From JBFMFH01 sp040752275 (lineage in GTDB: Bacteria; Acidobacteriota; Vicinamibacteria; Vicinamibacterales; JAKQTR01), in NCBI GenBank assembly GCA_040752275.1, contig JBFMFH010000008.1, positions 1 to 41,645 of the forward strand: a stretch of DNA of 41,645 bases. The letters are read 5' to 3'. Under the pieces are notes generated by a model, which saw nothing but the letters and a program-made list of their open reading frames with translations, was not told where the DNA came from and made no database searches. The position numbers were made by a program, and so were the translations under genes. Each line of letters starts with the position of its first letter. Position 1 is the first letter of the stretch. Below are positions 9,378 through 18,964 of the stretch, piece after piece.

Positions 9378-9450
9378 TATCGCCTGCCGCCCGACGCCTG
9401 ACCCCTGGTCCCCTCCCCGTCGCCTGTCGCCCGTCGCCCGACGCCTGCCT
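9378..9450. repeat. Low-complexity CGCCTG/CGCCCG repeat tract
   Basis: The gap between the membrane-protein gene and the M1 peptidase is built from degenerate units such as CGCCTGTCGCCCG and CGCCCGACGCCTG, with one CCCCTGGTCCCC stretch. Similar GGCGATAGGCGATAGGCG sequence occurs at about 11587-11606. No gene is seen in it. Confidence 0.7.
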
Positions 9451-11541
9451 CTAGATGAAGAACCCCGCCCCCATCAACGCGTCCTGCAACCACACGAGCC
9501 ACTTGAGCATCCACTTGCGGGCAGCCTCGTCGCGCTTCGGTGTCGTCGAGTAGCTGTTGTTCACGCGGTTGATGTCGAGCAGGAGCACCCGCGACGGATC
9601 GACCTCGGCGTACGCGGCTTGCGCCTCCCGCTCGTAGATGAACGCCTTCCACCGATCCCGTCCATTCCACGCTTCCCGCACCTGCTCGCCGTCCCTGAAG
9701 ACGACCAGCACCTCCGTCGGGAACACGGCCTCGCCGTGGCGCCGCACGACGACGGTGGTCCGGAACCTGGGCGTGCCCGTGGCACCCTCAGCCGGCTGGA
9801 TCTTCCCGTCGCGTTCGACGAAGCCGCTGGCAGCCACCGGCTCGCTCTTGACCAGGCTGACACCGTAGTCGAAGACGTTCGACGACCGGTGCACCTGGTC
9901 GAAGTACCAGCCGAGATCGCGACCGCTCACCTCATTGGCGACGGTGAAGAAGTCCTGCGGCTGCGGGTGCCGGAACTTCCAGCGGTCGAAGTAGGTCGAC
10001 ATGATCCGCTGGAGCATCGGCCACCCGAGGTAGCGCTCGAGCGTGTGCAACCACAGGGCAGTCTTGCTGTAGGACAAGCCGCCGCCCGTGGCCGGGTAGT
10101 ACATGTACGTCGGTGTGGACGGCACGTCGGACTCGGCCGACCCGCGATAGCCGGCCAAGCCGTTGCCGTCCGCTTCGCGAGTCCGGACGATGTCCCGGAA
10201 CACCCATGGGATGAAGCCGCCGAAGTACCGCTGGGCGTAGTAGTTGGTCCGATAGGCCGGGTTCGCCTCGATGGCCCTGGCCGTCGAGAACGTGTTGAAG
10301 CCTTCATCCATCCAGGCGTGCTCGAACTCGTTGTTGCCGACGATCCCGTACCAGAACTGGTGGCCGGCTTCGTGCACGGTCACCCCTTCGGGCTGGGTGA
10401 CGCCCGCGGGCGCGAGCCAGCGTGAGCCGGCCGTGAACAGGGTCGGGTATTCCATGCCGCCGGATCGGCTCTGCCACGCCGGATCGATGATGGTGAGGTA
10501 GCCGTACGGGTAGGCGCCGTACCATTCGCCGTAGTAGCGCAGCGCGGTCCGCGTCGCCTCGAAGTGCCGTTCCGCCTGCGTGTCGTGTTCGGGCTGCAGC
10601 AACAGCCGCATCTCCACCTTCGGCAGGTTCGGATGTTCGAAGGCGGCGCGTCGCTCGACGTAGTCCGGACTCGTCGTCCACGCGAAGTCGTGCACATCGT
10701 CCGCATGGTACGCATGCGTGGTCGTGCCGTCGGCGTTCTCCGAACGGCCGCGCTCCTGTCCGCTCGCACCGACGACCCAGCCCGAGGGCACAATCATCCG
10801 CACGTCGTACACGCCGTAGTCCGCGTAGAACTCGGTTCCGGCGTGGAACTGGTGACAGTTCCAGCCCGAGTCCTCGAGCACGCCCAGCTTCGGGAACCAC
10901 TGGGCGAGGAAATAGTAGGACCCGATCGTGCCCGTCCGGGAGAAGGTCCGGGGAACCTTCGAGGTCCACGCGACCTCGACGTTGATGGTGTCTCCCGGGG
11001 CGACCGGTGCGGGCAGCGGCACCATCAGCACGGTGCGATCGCTGGGATTCCCATCATCCGGCGCGATGAACCGGGTGCGCCCGGTCAGATCGACGGGCTC
11101 CGTGGCTCCGGTGAGGAGGCGGACCTGGCTGACGTCCATCCAGCCCCAGTCGCCAGGCCTCGGCGCCTGGGCGCTGGAGCCGCGCAGCCTCGCCTCCCGC
11201 ATCCAGGTCGACTCGGAGTTCCTCCACGCGTTGTAGTAGAGGTGGAAACGCAGTTCCGACGTGGGTACCGATGCCACGTTGCGCCACGTCAGAATGGCGC
11301 GCCCGGAGAGTGTGCGCGAGGCATGATCGAGGCGGACGTCGATCGAGTAGCTGGCGTTGCGGGGCGACCAGGCGCCTGGGTGCGCCACGGCCAGCGGAGC
11401 GGCCTGGCCGGCTGCAACGGCCGCGACCGCCTGCCGGGGGGCAGGTGCGCCCTCAAGTGGCGGCTGGGCGACCAGAGCAGCCGTGCCGAAGGCGGCTGCC
11501 AGCGCGGCAAGCATGATGAGCGCCGTGCGCGCACGAGGCAT
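9451..11541 (-). CDS. M1-family zinc metallopeptidase, exported
   Basis: A 696-residue aminopeptidase-like protein. A signal peptide (RTALIMLAALAAAFGTAALVAQ) leads into the N-terminal beta domain of M1 peptidases (YSIDVRLDHASRTLSGRAIL). The active site is complete: GGMEYP in the GAMEN position (about 361-366), HEAGHQFWY with the zinc-binding HExxH (390-394) and EHAWMDEGF with the third ligand Glu (about 413). Expected role: periplasmic peptide degradation. I placed the start at 11541 because GAGGAGGA lies about six bases upstream; a longer start 78 bp upstream would add an arginine-rich extension before the signal peptide. Confidence 0.9.
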   Translation of the reverse strand: MPRARTALIMLAALAAAFGTAALVAQPPLEGAPAPRQAVAAVAAGQAAPLAVAHPGAWSPRNASYSIDVRLDHASRTLSGRAILTWRNVASVPTSELRFHLYYNAWRNSESTWMREARLRGSSAQAPRPGDWGWMDVSQVRLLTGATEPVDLTGRTRFIAPDDGNPSDRTVLMVPLPAPVAPGDTINVEVAWTSKVPRTFSRTGTIGSYYFLAQWFPKLGVLEDSGWNCHQFHAGTEFYADYGVYDVRMIVPSGWVVGASGQERGRSENADGTTTHAYHADDVHDFAWTTSPDYVERRAAFEHPNLPKVEMRLLLQPEHDTQAERHFEATRTALRYYGEWYGAYPYGYLTIIDPAWQSRSGGMEYPTLFTAGSRWLAPAGVTQPEGVTVHEAGHQFWYGIVGNNEFEHAWMDEGFNTFSTARAIEANPAYRTNYYAQRYFGGFIPWVFRDIVRTREADGNGLAGYRGSAESDVPSTPTYMYYPATGGGLSYSKTALWLHTLERYLGWPMLQRIMSTYFDRWKFRHPQPQDFFTVANEVSGRDLGWYFDQVHRSSNVFDYGVSLVKSEPVAASGFVERDGKIQPAEGATGTPRFRTTVVVRRHGEAVFPTEVLVVFRDGEQVREAWNGRDRWKAFIYEREAQAAYAEVDPSRVLLLDINRVNNSYSTTPKRDEAARKWMLKWLVWLQDALMGAGFFI

Positions 11542-11767
11542 TCGGGTCCTCCTCAGACGTGTTGGGTGAATCCTAGCGCAAGACCGGGCGATAGGCGATA
11601 GGCGCGAGGCGTCAGTCACGTTTCAGCGCGCCACGTGACAGGCGCCGGGCGACCGTCCGATGCGCCCGTCTTCGGCGTGGTCTGACAGGGACCCCGCTGC
11701 GCGCCCATCCGGACTTCTGGAATAATAGGCAGGTGAGGAGGGCTGTGTCCTCCCAGGAGTCATCATC

Positions 11768-12769
11768 ATGCCGATTCGCGTACTGCACATGGGTCTCGGG
11801 CCGATTGGGTGCGCCGTGGTGCGCCAGGTCGCCGCGCGCAAGGGATTCACGGTTGTCGGGGCCGTTGACATCGACCCGGCGAAGGTCGGAAAGGACCTTG
11901 GCGATGTCGCCGGACTGGGCAAGAAGCTCCGGATCAAGGTCTCGGACGCGCTGGCGAAGACTGTCAAGACGGTCAAACCCGATGTCGTCGTCCACTGCAC
12001 GAGTTCGTCGCTGAAGAAGGTGCTGCCCGAGTTCGAGGCGCTGGCGAAGCTGAAGGTCCCGGTGGTGTCGACCACCGAGGAACTGATGTACCCGTTCTAC
12101 GCACACAAGAAGCTCGCGAAGAGAATCGACGAACTGGCCCGCAAGGCCAGGATTGCCATCGTCGGCACCGGCGTCAATCCGGGTTTTGCCATGGACACCT
12201 TGCCCATCACGCTGACCGGTGTGTGCGCCGACGTCAAGCGCATTGCCGTCAACCGGATCCAGGATGCCAGGATCCGCCGGCTGCCGTTCCAGCAGAAAAT
12301 CGGCGCGGGCCTGACGCCGATGGAGTTTCAAGCCAGGGTCGACGCCGGCACCGTGCGCCACGTCGGCCTGACGGAATCGGTGTCGATGATCGCTGATGCA
12401 ATGGGCTGGAAGCTGGACAGGATCGTGGACGAGATCCAACCCAAGATCGCCGGCGAGACCGTGTCGAGCGACTTCCTCACCGTGCAGCCGGGCCGCGTGT
12501 GCGGCATCATCCAGGATGGCTACGGCTACTGCAACGGCGAAGCGCTGATCACGCTGCACATGGAGGCGTTCCTCGGCTCACCCGAAACCTACGACTCGGT
12601 CGAGATCGAAGGCACTCCGTCGCTGTCCATGAAGGTCGCAGGCGGGTTCCACGGCGACATTGCCACGGCATCGATTGCCGTCAACTCGATCCCCAAGGTC
12701 GTCGGTGCGGCCCCGGGCCTGCAGACCATGCGCACGCTCCCGATCCCGTCGTTCTTCGGAGGGAAGTGA
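11768..12769 (+). CDS. DapB-like NAD(P)-dependent dehydrogenase (2,4-diaminopentanoate dehydrogenase type)
   Basis: A 333-residue oxidoreductase with an N-terminal Rossmann fold (VLHMGLGPIGCAVVRQV, dinucleotide-binding GLGPIG at 9-14, acidic GAVDIDP after strand 2) and a dihydrodipicolinate-reductase-like core (STTEELMYP, GTGVNPGFAMDTLP). The VGTGVNPGFxMD motif and the roughly 330-residue length fit the family of 2,4-diaminopentanoate dehydrogenase, which is longer than true DapB. The native substrate is unclear; no ornithine-fermentation genes surround it. CAGGAG lies just upstream of the ATG. It is monocistronic and convergent with the TonB-dependent receptor, only 4 bp apart. Confidence 0.78.
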   Translation: MPIRVLHMGLGPIGCAVVRQVAARKGFTVVGAVDIDPAKVGKDLGDVAGLGKKLRIKVSDALAKTVKTVKPDVVVHCTSSSLKKVLPEFEALAKLKVPVVSTTEELMYPFYAHKKLAKRIDELARKARIAIVGTGVNPGFAMDTLPITLTGVCADVKRIAVNRIQDARIRRLPFQQKIGAGLTPMEFQARVDAGTVRHVGLTESVSMIADAMGWKLDRIVDEIQPKIAGETVSSDFLTVQPGRVCGIIQDGYGYCNGEALITLHMEAFLGSPETYDSVEIEGTPSLSMKVAGGFHGDIATASIAVNSIPKVVGAAPGLQTMRTLPIPSFFGGK

Positions 12770-12773
12770 ACGG

Positions 12774-15722
12774 TCAGTAGCGGACACCGAACGAAACCGA
12801 GAACTCGCGTGGCGGCTGGTAGGCGAAGGGGCTGACGGGCTTCCCGAAGTCGACGCCGTACTCGTAGTGCACGCCTCGGATCGGAGTCTGCGTGAACGGG
12901 TTGAACGCCTGGAGCGCCGTGCTGTCGTTGCGCGTCAGCACCGTCCGATTCACGCGCAGAACGGCCGAGCGGTTCAACGCATTCATGAGCACGGCACGGG
13001 CAAACCACCGGCCCCTCGGTGCCCCCGGAAGCGGGCGTGACCAGTTCAGCGACAGATCCGTGGAGTCGAGGGTGTCGGTCCGGTAGGCACCACGCGGGCT
13101 AAAGTAGTACGACACCGACGTGGGCGGCGTCGCATACCCCGGGTTGGCGACATACGCCCGCGGGTTGATGCTGCCGACGGCGCTCCACGCCAGCCCGGAC
13201 TCGAGACGTTGCACGAGTCCGACCGAGACACTCCCGAGCCACCCGGGCACGCGCGGACTCCACGTGGCCCACACGCGCAGGCGATGGCGCCGGTCGACGG
13301 CAAGAGGGCCCGATGGCGCGTTCCATGCCAGGCCCCGGTACTCGGGATAGTCCAGCGTCGCCACCATCGTGGGACCCACGTTGGCATCCTCACCATCCAC
13401 ATTGCCGACGAGCGACGCCAACGTGTAGACGGCCGACGCCCGGACGCCTCGCGAGGGACGCCAGGCCGCCACGATCTGCACCGCGCGATAGCGCCGGGCG
13501 ACGTCGGTCGTGGCGTTGGTCACGAGCGCCACGTCGCGAACAACGCCCGGGGCCGTCGTGATCTGGCCCGTCGTCTTGTCACGCCTGAACGCATAGAAGC
13601 TCAGGTACTGCCGCCACACGCCTTCCACCCGGATGGACCCCAGCCGGCCGAACTGCCGGGCCACGCCGGCAAGCAGCTCCCGCGCCTCCAGGGGCCCGAG
13701 CTCAGGATCCATGCGCACGTTCACCCCGGGGATGACGGGTGCGCTTCGGGTCGCTCGACCGGTACCGGCACCCGACAGGAACCAGTCGAACAGCACCCGG
13801 AGCGCAGCCGGCGAATCGACGAGGGCAGACGTGCCCTGTTGGTTGACAGCCGGGCCAAGGTAGTCGTACACGAACGTAGCCGGCCTCCCGCCCGGCGACG
13901 CGGCATCGGCCACGTTCGAGTTGATCGACGTGACATACCGCGACCACGCCCCGCTCAGGATCCACTGCCCGCGCCCGGTTGGATCCCATGAAAGCGCCAC
14001 CCGCGGGCTCCACGCCGCATCGAGGACCGCGCGGGCCCCGACGCTGTCTCGTGCATCGTTGAGATCGAACCGGATGCCGCCCTTGAGCGTCAGAAACCGG
14101 TTCGGCCGCCAGGTGTCGGCCGCAAAGGCCGAGTAGGTCCGAAGGTCGTTGCCCTCCGCCGTCGTCAACACGGGCTGCCAGTAGATCCACGTGGTGCGAT
14201 CCGGCAGGAAGACCGGATAGACGTGGCCGCCGGTCACGATCGATCGGGTGGCGCGGACGCGATAGCCGCTGCCGGACCCGTAGGCGTTCGTCTGCCGCGT
14301 ATCCTGGAACAGATCCACGCCGGCCAGGAACTCGTGGGACCCGAGCCAGCCGGTCCCGGGTGCGACCACCACCTTGGCGGACACGTCGCTGTTGTTGCGT
14401 TCGTCGCCAGAACCCGGGCAGACGGCGCAGCCCGTTGGCGAGTTGAACCGCGCATCGGATCGTGAGCGGTCCCAGATCGGCGTGCCGGCGACCAGGCTGG
14501 TGGTGGAAGACCCGACCCCGCGCGTGGCCAGTCGCCTGGCGGAGTACCGAACCTCCATCAGCGTCCGGCCCCCGAAGCCCGTCTGGTAGTCCACACCGGC
14601 CAGCCATTCGGGCGCGTCGACGTCGTACAGGCTGGTCGCGTCCATCACCGTCCCGGTGCTGGCGTTCTTGCGGGTGGTCTCGACGCGGAAGTAGTTGACC
14701 CTGAGCGTCTGCGACGTGGCCGGCGTCCACGTCCCTTTGGCCTGCACCTTCAGCTGACGGCTTTCGTAGAGGTAGTGGCCGCGGGTGTACGAGAGGGTGC
14801 GCTGCTGTTGAGTGCTGCCGCGCTGGACGGCGCCGAAGTAGAAGAGCCGGTTTCGGACCAGCGGTCCGCCGATGACCCCTTCCCAGGTCGGCACCCGTTG
14901 GTTCAGGGTCGCGTCGCCGCGGTACGGAGTCAGCGCCCGCCACTGATCGTTTGTCAGCCCGATCCGCAGCGACCCGCTGAGGCTGTTTCCGCCGGACCGC
15001 GTGATGGTATTGACCACTCCGCCCTGGAACCGGCCGTACTCCGTTGGAACCGCTCCCGACGTCACCCGCGTCTCCTGCACGGCGGACTGAATGAAGAACG
15101 GCCGGGATCGTCCGCCCGTATTCTCGGTCGCGACCAGGCCGTCGACGAGGAACAGATTGCCGTACGAGAAGGCCCCCGCCATGCTGATCGCGCCGCTGGA
15201 GCCGGCCGACGTGACACCGGGCGCGAAGAGTGCCGCCGATTCCGCAGACCACTCGTCAGGCAACGGATCGGCCTCCGGGCCCGGGATGACGAACTCGCCG
15301 AGGATTGGCCAGCGATCGGCCGGGGAGTCCGTGGCGGCCGCGACCTGAACCGTCTGGGGGATCGATGCGAGTTCGAGCCGGACATCGTGCGTGGTGACCG
15401 CCGTGGGCCGGACCACGAGGATGGCCAACCGCGGCTCGAACCCCGCGATGGTGTAGGTGAGACGGTACTCGCCAGGCGCGAGCGTCAGGACATACCTGCC
15501 GTCGGCGTCCGATCTCGCCGATGCCGCCTGGCCGGGTCCGCTGGCGGTGATGGTGACGCCCGGAAGCGCCAGCCCGGTCGGGTCCGTCACCCGTCCCGCG
15601 ACGCGGCCGGAGTCCTGCGCGCGAAGGGCAGTCGCGTGACACAACAGCGGGACCAGCAGGACGACGGCTCGAACACAGGTCCTGGGCATCGACGAGCCTG
15701 CCAGCCGGCAGGGCGCGCGCAT
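12774..15722 (-). CDS. TonB-dependent receptor with carboxypeptidase-regulatory N-terminus
   Basis: A 982-residue outer-membrane receptor. A signal peptide (cleavage near LRAQ) precedes a carboxypeptidase-regulatory-like Ig fold (about 36-120; GRVTDPTGLALPGVTITA, GEYRLTYTIAGF), a plug domain (about 150-245, with the RFQGGVVNTITRSGGNSLSG motif) and a long beta-barrel ending in FSVSFGVRY with a C-terminal aromatic residue. This OmpA-related/Oar-like layout is expanded in acidobacteria and is used for uptake of large ligands or for adhesion; the substrate is unknown. The start could instead be the ATG at 15689, which leaves a textbook 25-residue signal peptide. No peptidase or glycoside hydrolase gene is co-operonic. 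Confidence 0.88.
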   Translation of the reverse strand: MRAPCRLAGSSMPRTCVRAVVLLVPLLCHATALRAQDSGRVAGRVTDPTGLALPGVTITASGPGQAASARSDADGRYVLTLAPGEYRLTYTIAGFEPRLAILVVRPTAVTTHDVRLELASIPQTVQVAAATDSPADRWPILGEFVIPGPEADPLPDEWSAESAALFAPGVTSAGSSGAISMAGAFSYGNLFLVDGLVATENTGGRSRPFFIQSAVQETRVTSGAVPTEYGRFQGGVVNTITRSGGNSLSGSLRIGLTNDQWRALTPYRGDATLNQRVPTWEGVIGGPLVRNRLFYFGAVQRGSTQQQRTLSYTRGHYLYESRQLKVQAKGTWTPATSQTLRVNYFRVETTRKNASTGTVMDATSLYDVDAPEWLAGVDYQTGFGGRTLMEVRYSARRLATRGVGSSTTSLVAGTPIWDRSRSDARFNSPTGCAVCPGSGDERNNSDVSAKVVVAPGTGWLGSHEFLAGVDLFQDTRQTNAYGSGSGYRVRATRSIVTGGHVYPVFLPDRTTWIYWQPVLTTAEGNDLRTYSAFAADTWRPNRFLTLKGGIRFDLNDARDSVGARAVLDAAWSPRVALSWDPTGRGQWILSGAWSRYVTSINSNVADAASPGGRPATFVYDYLGPAVNQQGTSALVDSPAALRVLFDWFLSGAGTGRATRSAPVIPGVNVRMDPELGPLEARELLAGVARQFGRLGSIRVEGVWRQYLSFYAFRRDKTTGQITTAPGVVRDVALVTNATTDVARRYRAVQIVAAWRPSRGVRASAVYTLASLVGNVDGEDANVGPTMVATLDYPEYRGLAWNAPSGPLAVDRRHRLRVWATWSPRVPGWLGSVSVGLVQRLESGLAWSAVGSINPRAYVANPGYATPPTSVSYYFSPRGAYRTDTLDSTDLSLNWSRPLPGAPRGRWFARAVLMNALNRSAVLRVNRTVLTRNDSTALQAFNPFTQTPIRGVHYEYGVDFGKPVSPFAYQPPREFSVSFGVRY

Positions 15723-15806
15723 TCTACCTCATCTGTTACCTCCGGAGGCGGCCGCCGGTCTAAATTGCTGAGGGGGGATTCCACCCCACCGGATCGAGAG
15801 ACCCGC

Positions 15807-16418
15807 ATGCCAACGACCCTGGAAGCCGCCACGACCCTCCTCGGCCTGACGAAGCCGCCGTCCCCGGGTGAACATGACGAAATGGTGGCTCTCGGCCTCG
15901 TGGCGCCCGACGGCCACGTGCTTCCTTCCCCGCGGCCGCCGGACAACGGATTCGACACCTCCCTGACCCGGCGGTCTGCCATTCGGGCGCCCGGCGTGCT
16001 GAACGAAGCCCATCGCTACCCGAGGCCGTCGTCGTTCGCCCGTGGGATCAGATTCGATCCCGCCGATTCGACCATGCTGCTGATTTCGGGGACCGCCAGC
16101 ATCGACGAACACGGCGCCACACGGTACCCGGGCGATTTCCGCGCGCAGTTGTGGCGCACCTACCGGAACATCACCGCCCTGCTGTCTGCCGAAGCGGCGG
16201 GCTGGCACGACGTCGTCAGGACGACGTGTTATCTGCGCGACATCGAGCGCGACTACCGGGACTTCAACGAAATCCGAACGGCGTTCTTCACCTGGCTGGG
16301 ACTGGACCCGCTGCCGGCCAGCACCGGCATCCAGGCGCGACTGTGCCGCGAGGATCTGCTGGTGGAGATCGAAGCCATCGCCGTCTTTCCACGCCTTCGG
16401 CTGGGAGAGGCCCGCTGA
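15807..16418 (+). CDS. RidA/YjgF-family protein
   Basis: A 203-residue protein whose C-terminal 140 residues form a RidA (Rid/YER057c/UK114) domain: LLISGTASID, QLWRTYRNITALLSAEAAGWHDVVRTTCYLRD, FNEIRTAFF, PASTGIQARLCREDLLVEIEAIAV. Rid proteins hydrolyse reactive imines/enamines from PLP enzymes, or act as chorismatase-like relatives. The 60-residue N-terminal extension has no obvious family. The start is the ATG at 15807; upstream in-frame sequence is antisense to the receptor gene and is not coding. It lies 20 bp upstream of a DAHP synthase gene, so a shared transcript with aromatic biosynthesis is likely. Confidence 0.82.
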   Translation: MPTTLEAATTLLGLTKPPSPGEHDEMVALGLVAPDGHVLPSPRPPDNGFDTSLTRRSAIRAPGVLNEAHRYPRPSSFARGIRFDPADSTMLLISGTASIDEHGATRYPGDFRAQLWRTYRNITALLSAEAAGWHDVVRTTCYLRDIERDYRDFNEIRTAFFTWLGLDPLPASTGIQARLCREDLLVEIEAIAVFPRLRLGEAR

Positions 16419-16438
16419 CACACCGGCCTGGAGCGCAC

Positions 16439-17335
16439 ATGGCACCGCCCGCCGCGTCCGATTCTCCCCTCGGTGGCCGCCTCCGGTTGGCGCCGCGATC
16501 GCACCGGCCGGCCGGCACCGTCGTGCGTGTGCGCGAGGTGGAGTTTGGCGGCCCGGCCATCGTTCTCGTGGCCGGTCCCTGCGCAATCGAGAGCGAAGCG
16601 CAACTGCTCGCGACGGCGCGCGCGGTGAGGGCCGCCGGCGCCACGGTGCTGCGGGGCGGGGCCTTCAAGCCGCGGACGTCGCCCTACAGCTTCCAGGGCC
16701 TGAGAGACGAGGGGCTGGTCCTGCTCGCCCGGGCGCGAGCCGACACGGGCCTGCCGGTCGTGACCGAGGTGCTCGACACGCGTCACATCGAGCGAGTGAT
16801 GGCGGTGGCCGACATCCTCCAGATCGGGTCGCGCAACATGCAGAACGTGGCGCTGCTCGAAGAGGCGGGACGATCGGGCAAGCCCGTGCTGCTCAAGCGC
16901 GGTATGAGCGCCACGCTGGCCGAGTACCTCGCGGCGGCCGAGTACGTGATGCTCGCCGGAAACGAGCGCGTCATCCTGTGCGAGCGCGGCATCCGGACCT
17001 TCGAGCCCTCGACCCGCTACACGTTCGACATCAACGCGATTCCGATGCTGAAGCGCCACACGCACCTGCCCGTCATCGCGGATCCCAGTCACGGCGTCGG
17101 GCGCGCCTGGATGGTCGCAGACATTGCGGCGGCCGCCATCGCCGCGGGCGCCGACGGCGTGATGATCGAAGTCCACCCGGACCCGCAAAGCGCCCTGAGC
17201 GACGGTGCGCAGGCACTGACGCCGGACCTCTACGCCGCCGCGGTCCGACACATGGCCGCGGTGGCGGCGGCAATCGGCCGGTCGCTCGCCGGGGCCGCAT
17301 GCCCGGCCCGGCCCTTCCAGGCGGTCGCGTCATGA
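16439..17335 (+). CDS. 3-deoxy-7-phosphoheptulonate (DAHP) synthase
   Basis: A 298-residue enzyme condensing phosphoenolpyruvate and erythrose-4-phosphate, the first step of the shikimate pathway. Motifs: VLVAGPCAIES (42-52), GGAFKPRTSPYSFQG, QIGSRNMQN, LLKRGMSAT, ILCERGIRTFE and VIADPSHGVG. These fit the type I-beta (KDO8P-synthase-like) subfamily. There is no clear chorismate-mutase fusion, although the N-terminal 35 residues are extra. GGAG about five bases before the ATG supports the start. Its stop overlaps the next gene's ATG (ATGA), indicating translational coupling with the secreted DUF1549/1553 gene, an odd metabolic pairing. Confidence 0.92.
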   Translation: MAPPAASDSPLGGRLRLAPRSHRPAGTVVRVREVEFGGPAIVLVAGPCAIESEAQLLATARAVRAAGATVLRGGAFKPRTSPYSFQGLRDEGLVLLARARADTGLPVVTEVLDTRHIERVMAVADILQIGSRNMQNVALLEEAGRSGKPVLLKRGMSATLAEYLAAAEYVMLAGNERVILCERGIRTFEPSTRYTFDINAIPMLKRHTHLPVIADPSHGVGRAWMVADIAAAAIAAGADGVMIEVHPDPQSALSDGAQALTPDLYAAAVRHMAAVAAAIGRSLAGAACPARPFQAVAS

Positions 17336-18915
17336 GACGAGTGATGCTGGCGGCAGTCTTCGCCGGAGCCTGTGTGTGCGGTCCCGCCGCGACGGGGCAG
17401 ATCCAGGACCCGTTCGCGTCGCGGGCGGTCCCATCCCCTGCGAATTCCCTCGACGAGATCGTGTTCGCCAGGCTGAGTGCGCTGGGACTGCGGCCCTCCT
17501 CCCTGTGTTCGGACGCGGTCTTCATCCGGCGCGCGTTCCTGGATGTCATCGGCACGCTGCCAACGGCGGACGAAGCCAGGAGCTTCCTGGAGGATCGGGA
17601 TCCCGCCAAGCGGCGGGCGCTCGTGGATCGACTGCTCGAGCGGCCCGAGTTCGCCGACTACTGGGCGATGAAATGGGCGGACACCCTGCGAGTGAAGTCC
17701 GAGTTTCCCATCAACCTGTGGCCGAATGCGGTGCAGGCCTACCATCGCTGGATTCGCGCGAGTCTCCGCGACAACCTGCCCTTCGACGAGTTCGCGCGGG
17801 CGCTGCTGACCTCGAGCGGCAGCAACTTCCGCGAGCCGCCGGTCAACTTCTACCGGGCAGTCCAGGCCCGCGACCCGCAGTCGCTGGCTGCGGCCGTGGC
17901 CCTCACCTTCATGGGATCCAGAGTCGAGTCCTGGCCAGCCGAGCGTCTGGCGGATCTCTCGGTGTTCTTCTCGCGCGTCGGATACAAGGCCACGGGCGAA
18001 TGGAAGGAGGAGATCGTCTTCTTCGACCCCGAGCGGCCGCTGCCCGGCGCGGCCCCAGGATCGCCGCGCTCCGGACGGTTCCCGGACGGAACGGCAACGT
18101 CGCTCGCGCCCGATCGGGATCCGCGCGTCGTCTTTGCCGACTGGCTCGTCCGACCCGGGAATCCGTGGTTCGCACGCGCGGCGGCGAACCGCGTGTGGTA
18201 CTGGCTCATGGGCCGGGGAGTCGTCCACGAACCCGATGACTTCAGGGCGGACAACCCGCCGTCCAGTCCGGAGCTGCTGGCTGAGCTCGGACGGGCGTTC
18301 GTCGAGAGCCGCTACGACATGAAGGCGCTGATGCGGATGATTCTCAACTCGACGACCTACCAGCTCTCACCGGTGCCGGCAGGCGCGGGCGGCGTGTCGG
18401 AGGCCAACTTCGCCCATGCCATCGTCCGTCCGCTGGATGCCGAGGTGCTGATCGATGCGCTGAACCAGATCACCGGCGGCACGGAACAGTACTCCAGCCC
18501 GATTCCCGAGCCGTTCACCTTCGTGCCGCCGGGCGTGCGCAGCACGGCCCTGGCCGACGGCAGCATCACGAGCGCGTTTCTCGAGACCTTCGGGCGCCCG
18601 TCGCGGGACACGGGACTGGCGTCGGAACGCTCCGACCGCCCCAGCGCGTCCCAGCGGCTCTACTTGCTGAACTCGGCCGAGGTGCAGCGCAAGATCCAGC
18701 AGGGACCGGCAGTCCAGGCGCTGCTGCAGCGAGGCGGGGACGGGAGGGCACTGCTCGACCTGCTGTACCTGACCATCCTCTCGAGGCACCCGACCGAGGC
18801 CGAGATGGCCGCGGTGCAGCAGTACACGCAGGCCACGGAGCCGAACAGGCGGGCGCTCGTGCAGGACCTGGTGTGGGCGCTCATCAACACCGTGGAGTTC
18901 AGGTACCGGCATTGA
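17332..18915 (+). CDS. DUF1549/DUF1553 secreted protein
   Basis: A 527-residue protein with a signal peptide (about 1-23), a DUF1549 (PSCyt2) domain at about 35-150 (DEIVFARLSALGL, FIRRAFLDVIGTLPT, ADYWAMKWADTLRVKSEF) and a C-terminal DUF1553 (PSD1) domain (DPRVVFADWLVRPGNPWFARAAANRVWYWLMGRG, MRMILNSTTYQLS). Planctomycete homologues are often fused to a cytochrome-c domain; here no CxxCH haem motif is present. The biochemical function of these domains is unknown. It overlaps the DAHP synthase stop by 4 bp and precedes the DUF1501 gene by 49 bp, the usual gene order of this family. Confidence 0.85.
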   Translation: MRRVMLAAVFAGACVCGPAATGQIQDPFASRAVPSPANSLDEIVFARLSALGLRPSSLCSDAVFIRRAFLDVIGTLPTADEARSFLEDRDPAKRRALVDRLLERPEFADYWAMKWADTLRVKSEFPINLWPNAVQAYHRWIRASLRDNLPFDEFARALLTSSGSNFREPPVNFYRAVQARDPQSLAAAVALTFMGSRVESWPAERLADLSVFFSRVGYKATGEWKEEIVFFDPERPLPGAAPGSPRSGRFPDGTATSLAPDRDPRVVFADWLVRPGNPWFARAAANRVWYWLMGRGVVHEPDDFRADNPPSSPELLAELGRAFVESRYDMKALMRMILNSTTYQLSPVPAGAGGVSEANFAHAIVRPLDAEVLIDALNQITGGTEQYSSPIPEPFTFVPPGVRSTALADGSITSAFLETFGRPSRDTGLASERSDRPSASQRLYLLNSAEVQRKIQQGPAVQALLQRGGDGRALLDLLYLTILSRHPTEAEMAAVQQYTQATEPNRRALVQDLVWALINTVEFRYRH

Positions 18916-18964
18916 GCAGGCTCTCGGGCGGGCAACAGGCGACGCGGATGACTGGGGGAGACGC

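Noticed and set aside
14775..15806. In-frame extension upstream of the RidA gene
   Set aside because: It is antisense to the TonB-dependent receptor and has no homology; the RidA start is placed at ATG 15807.
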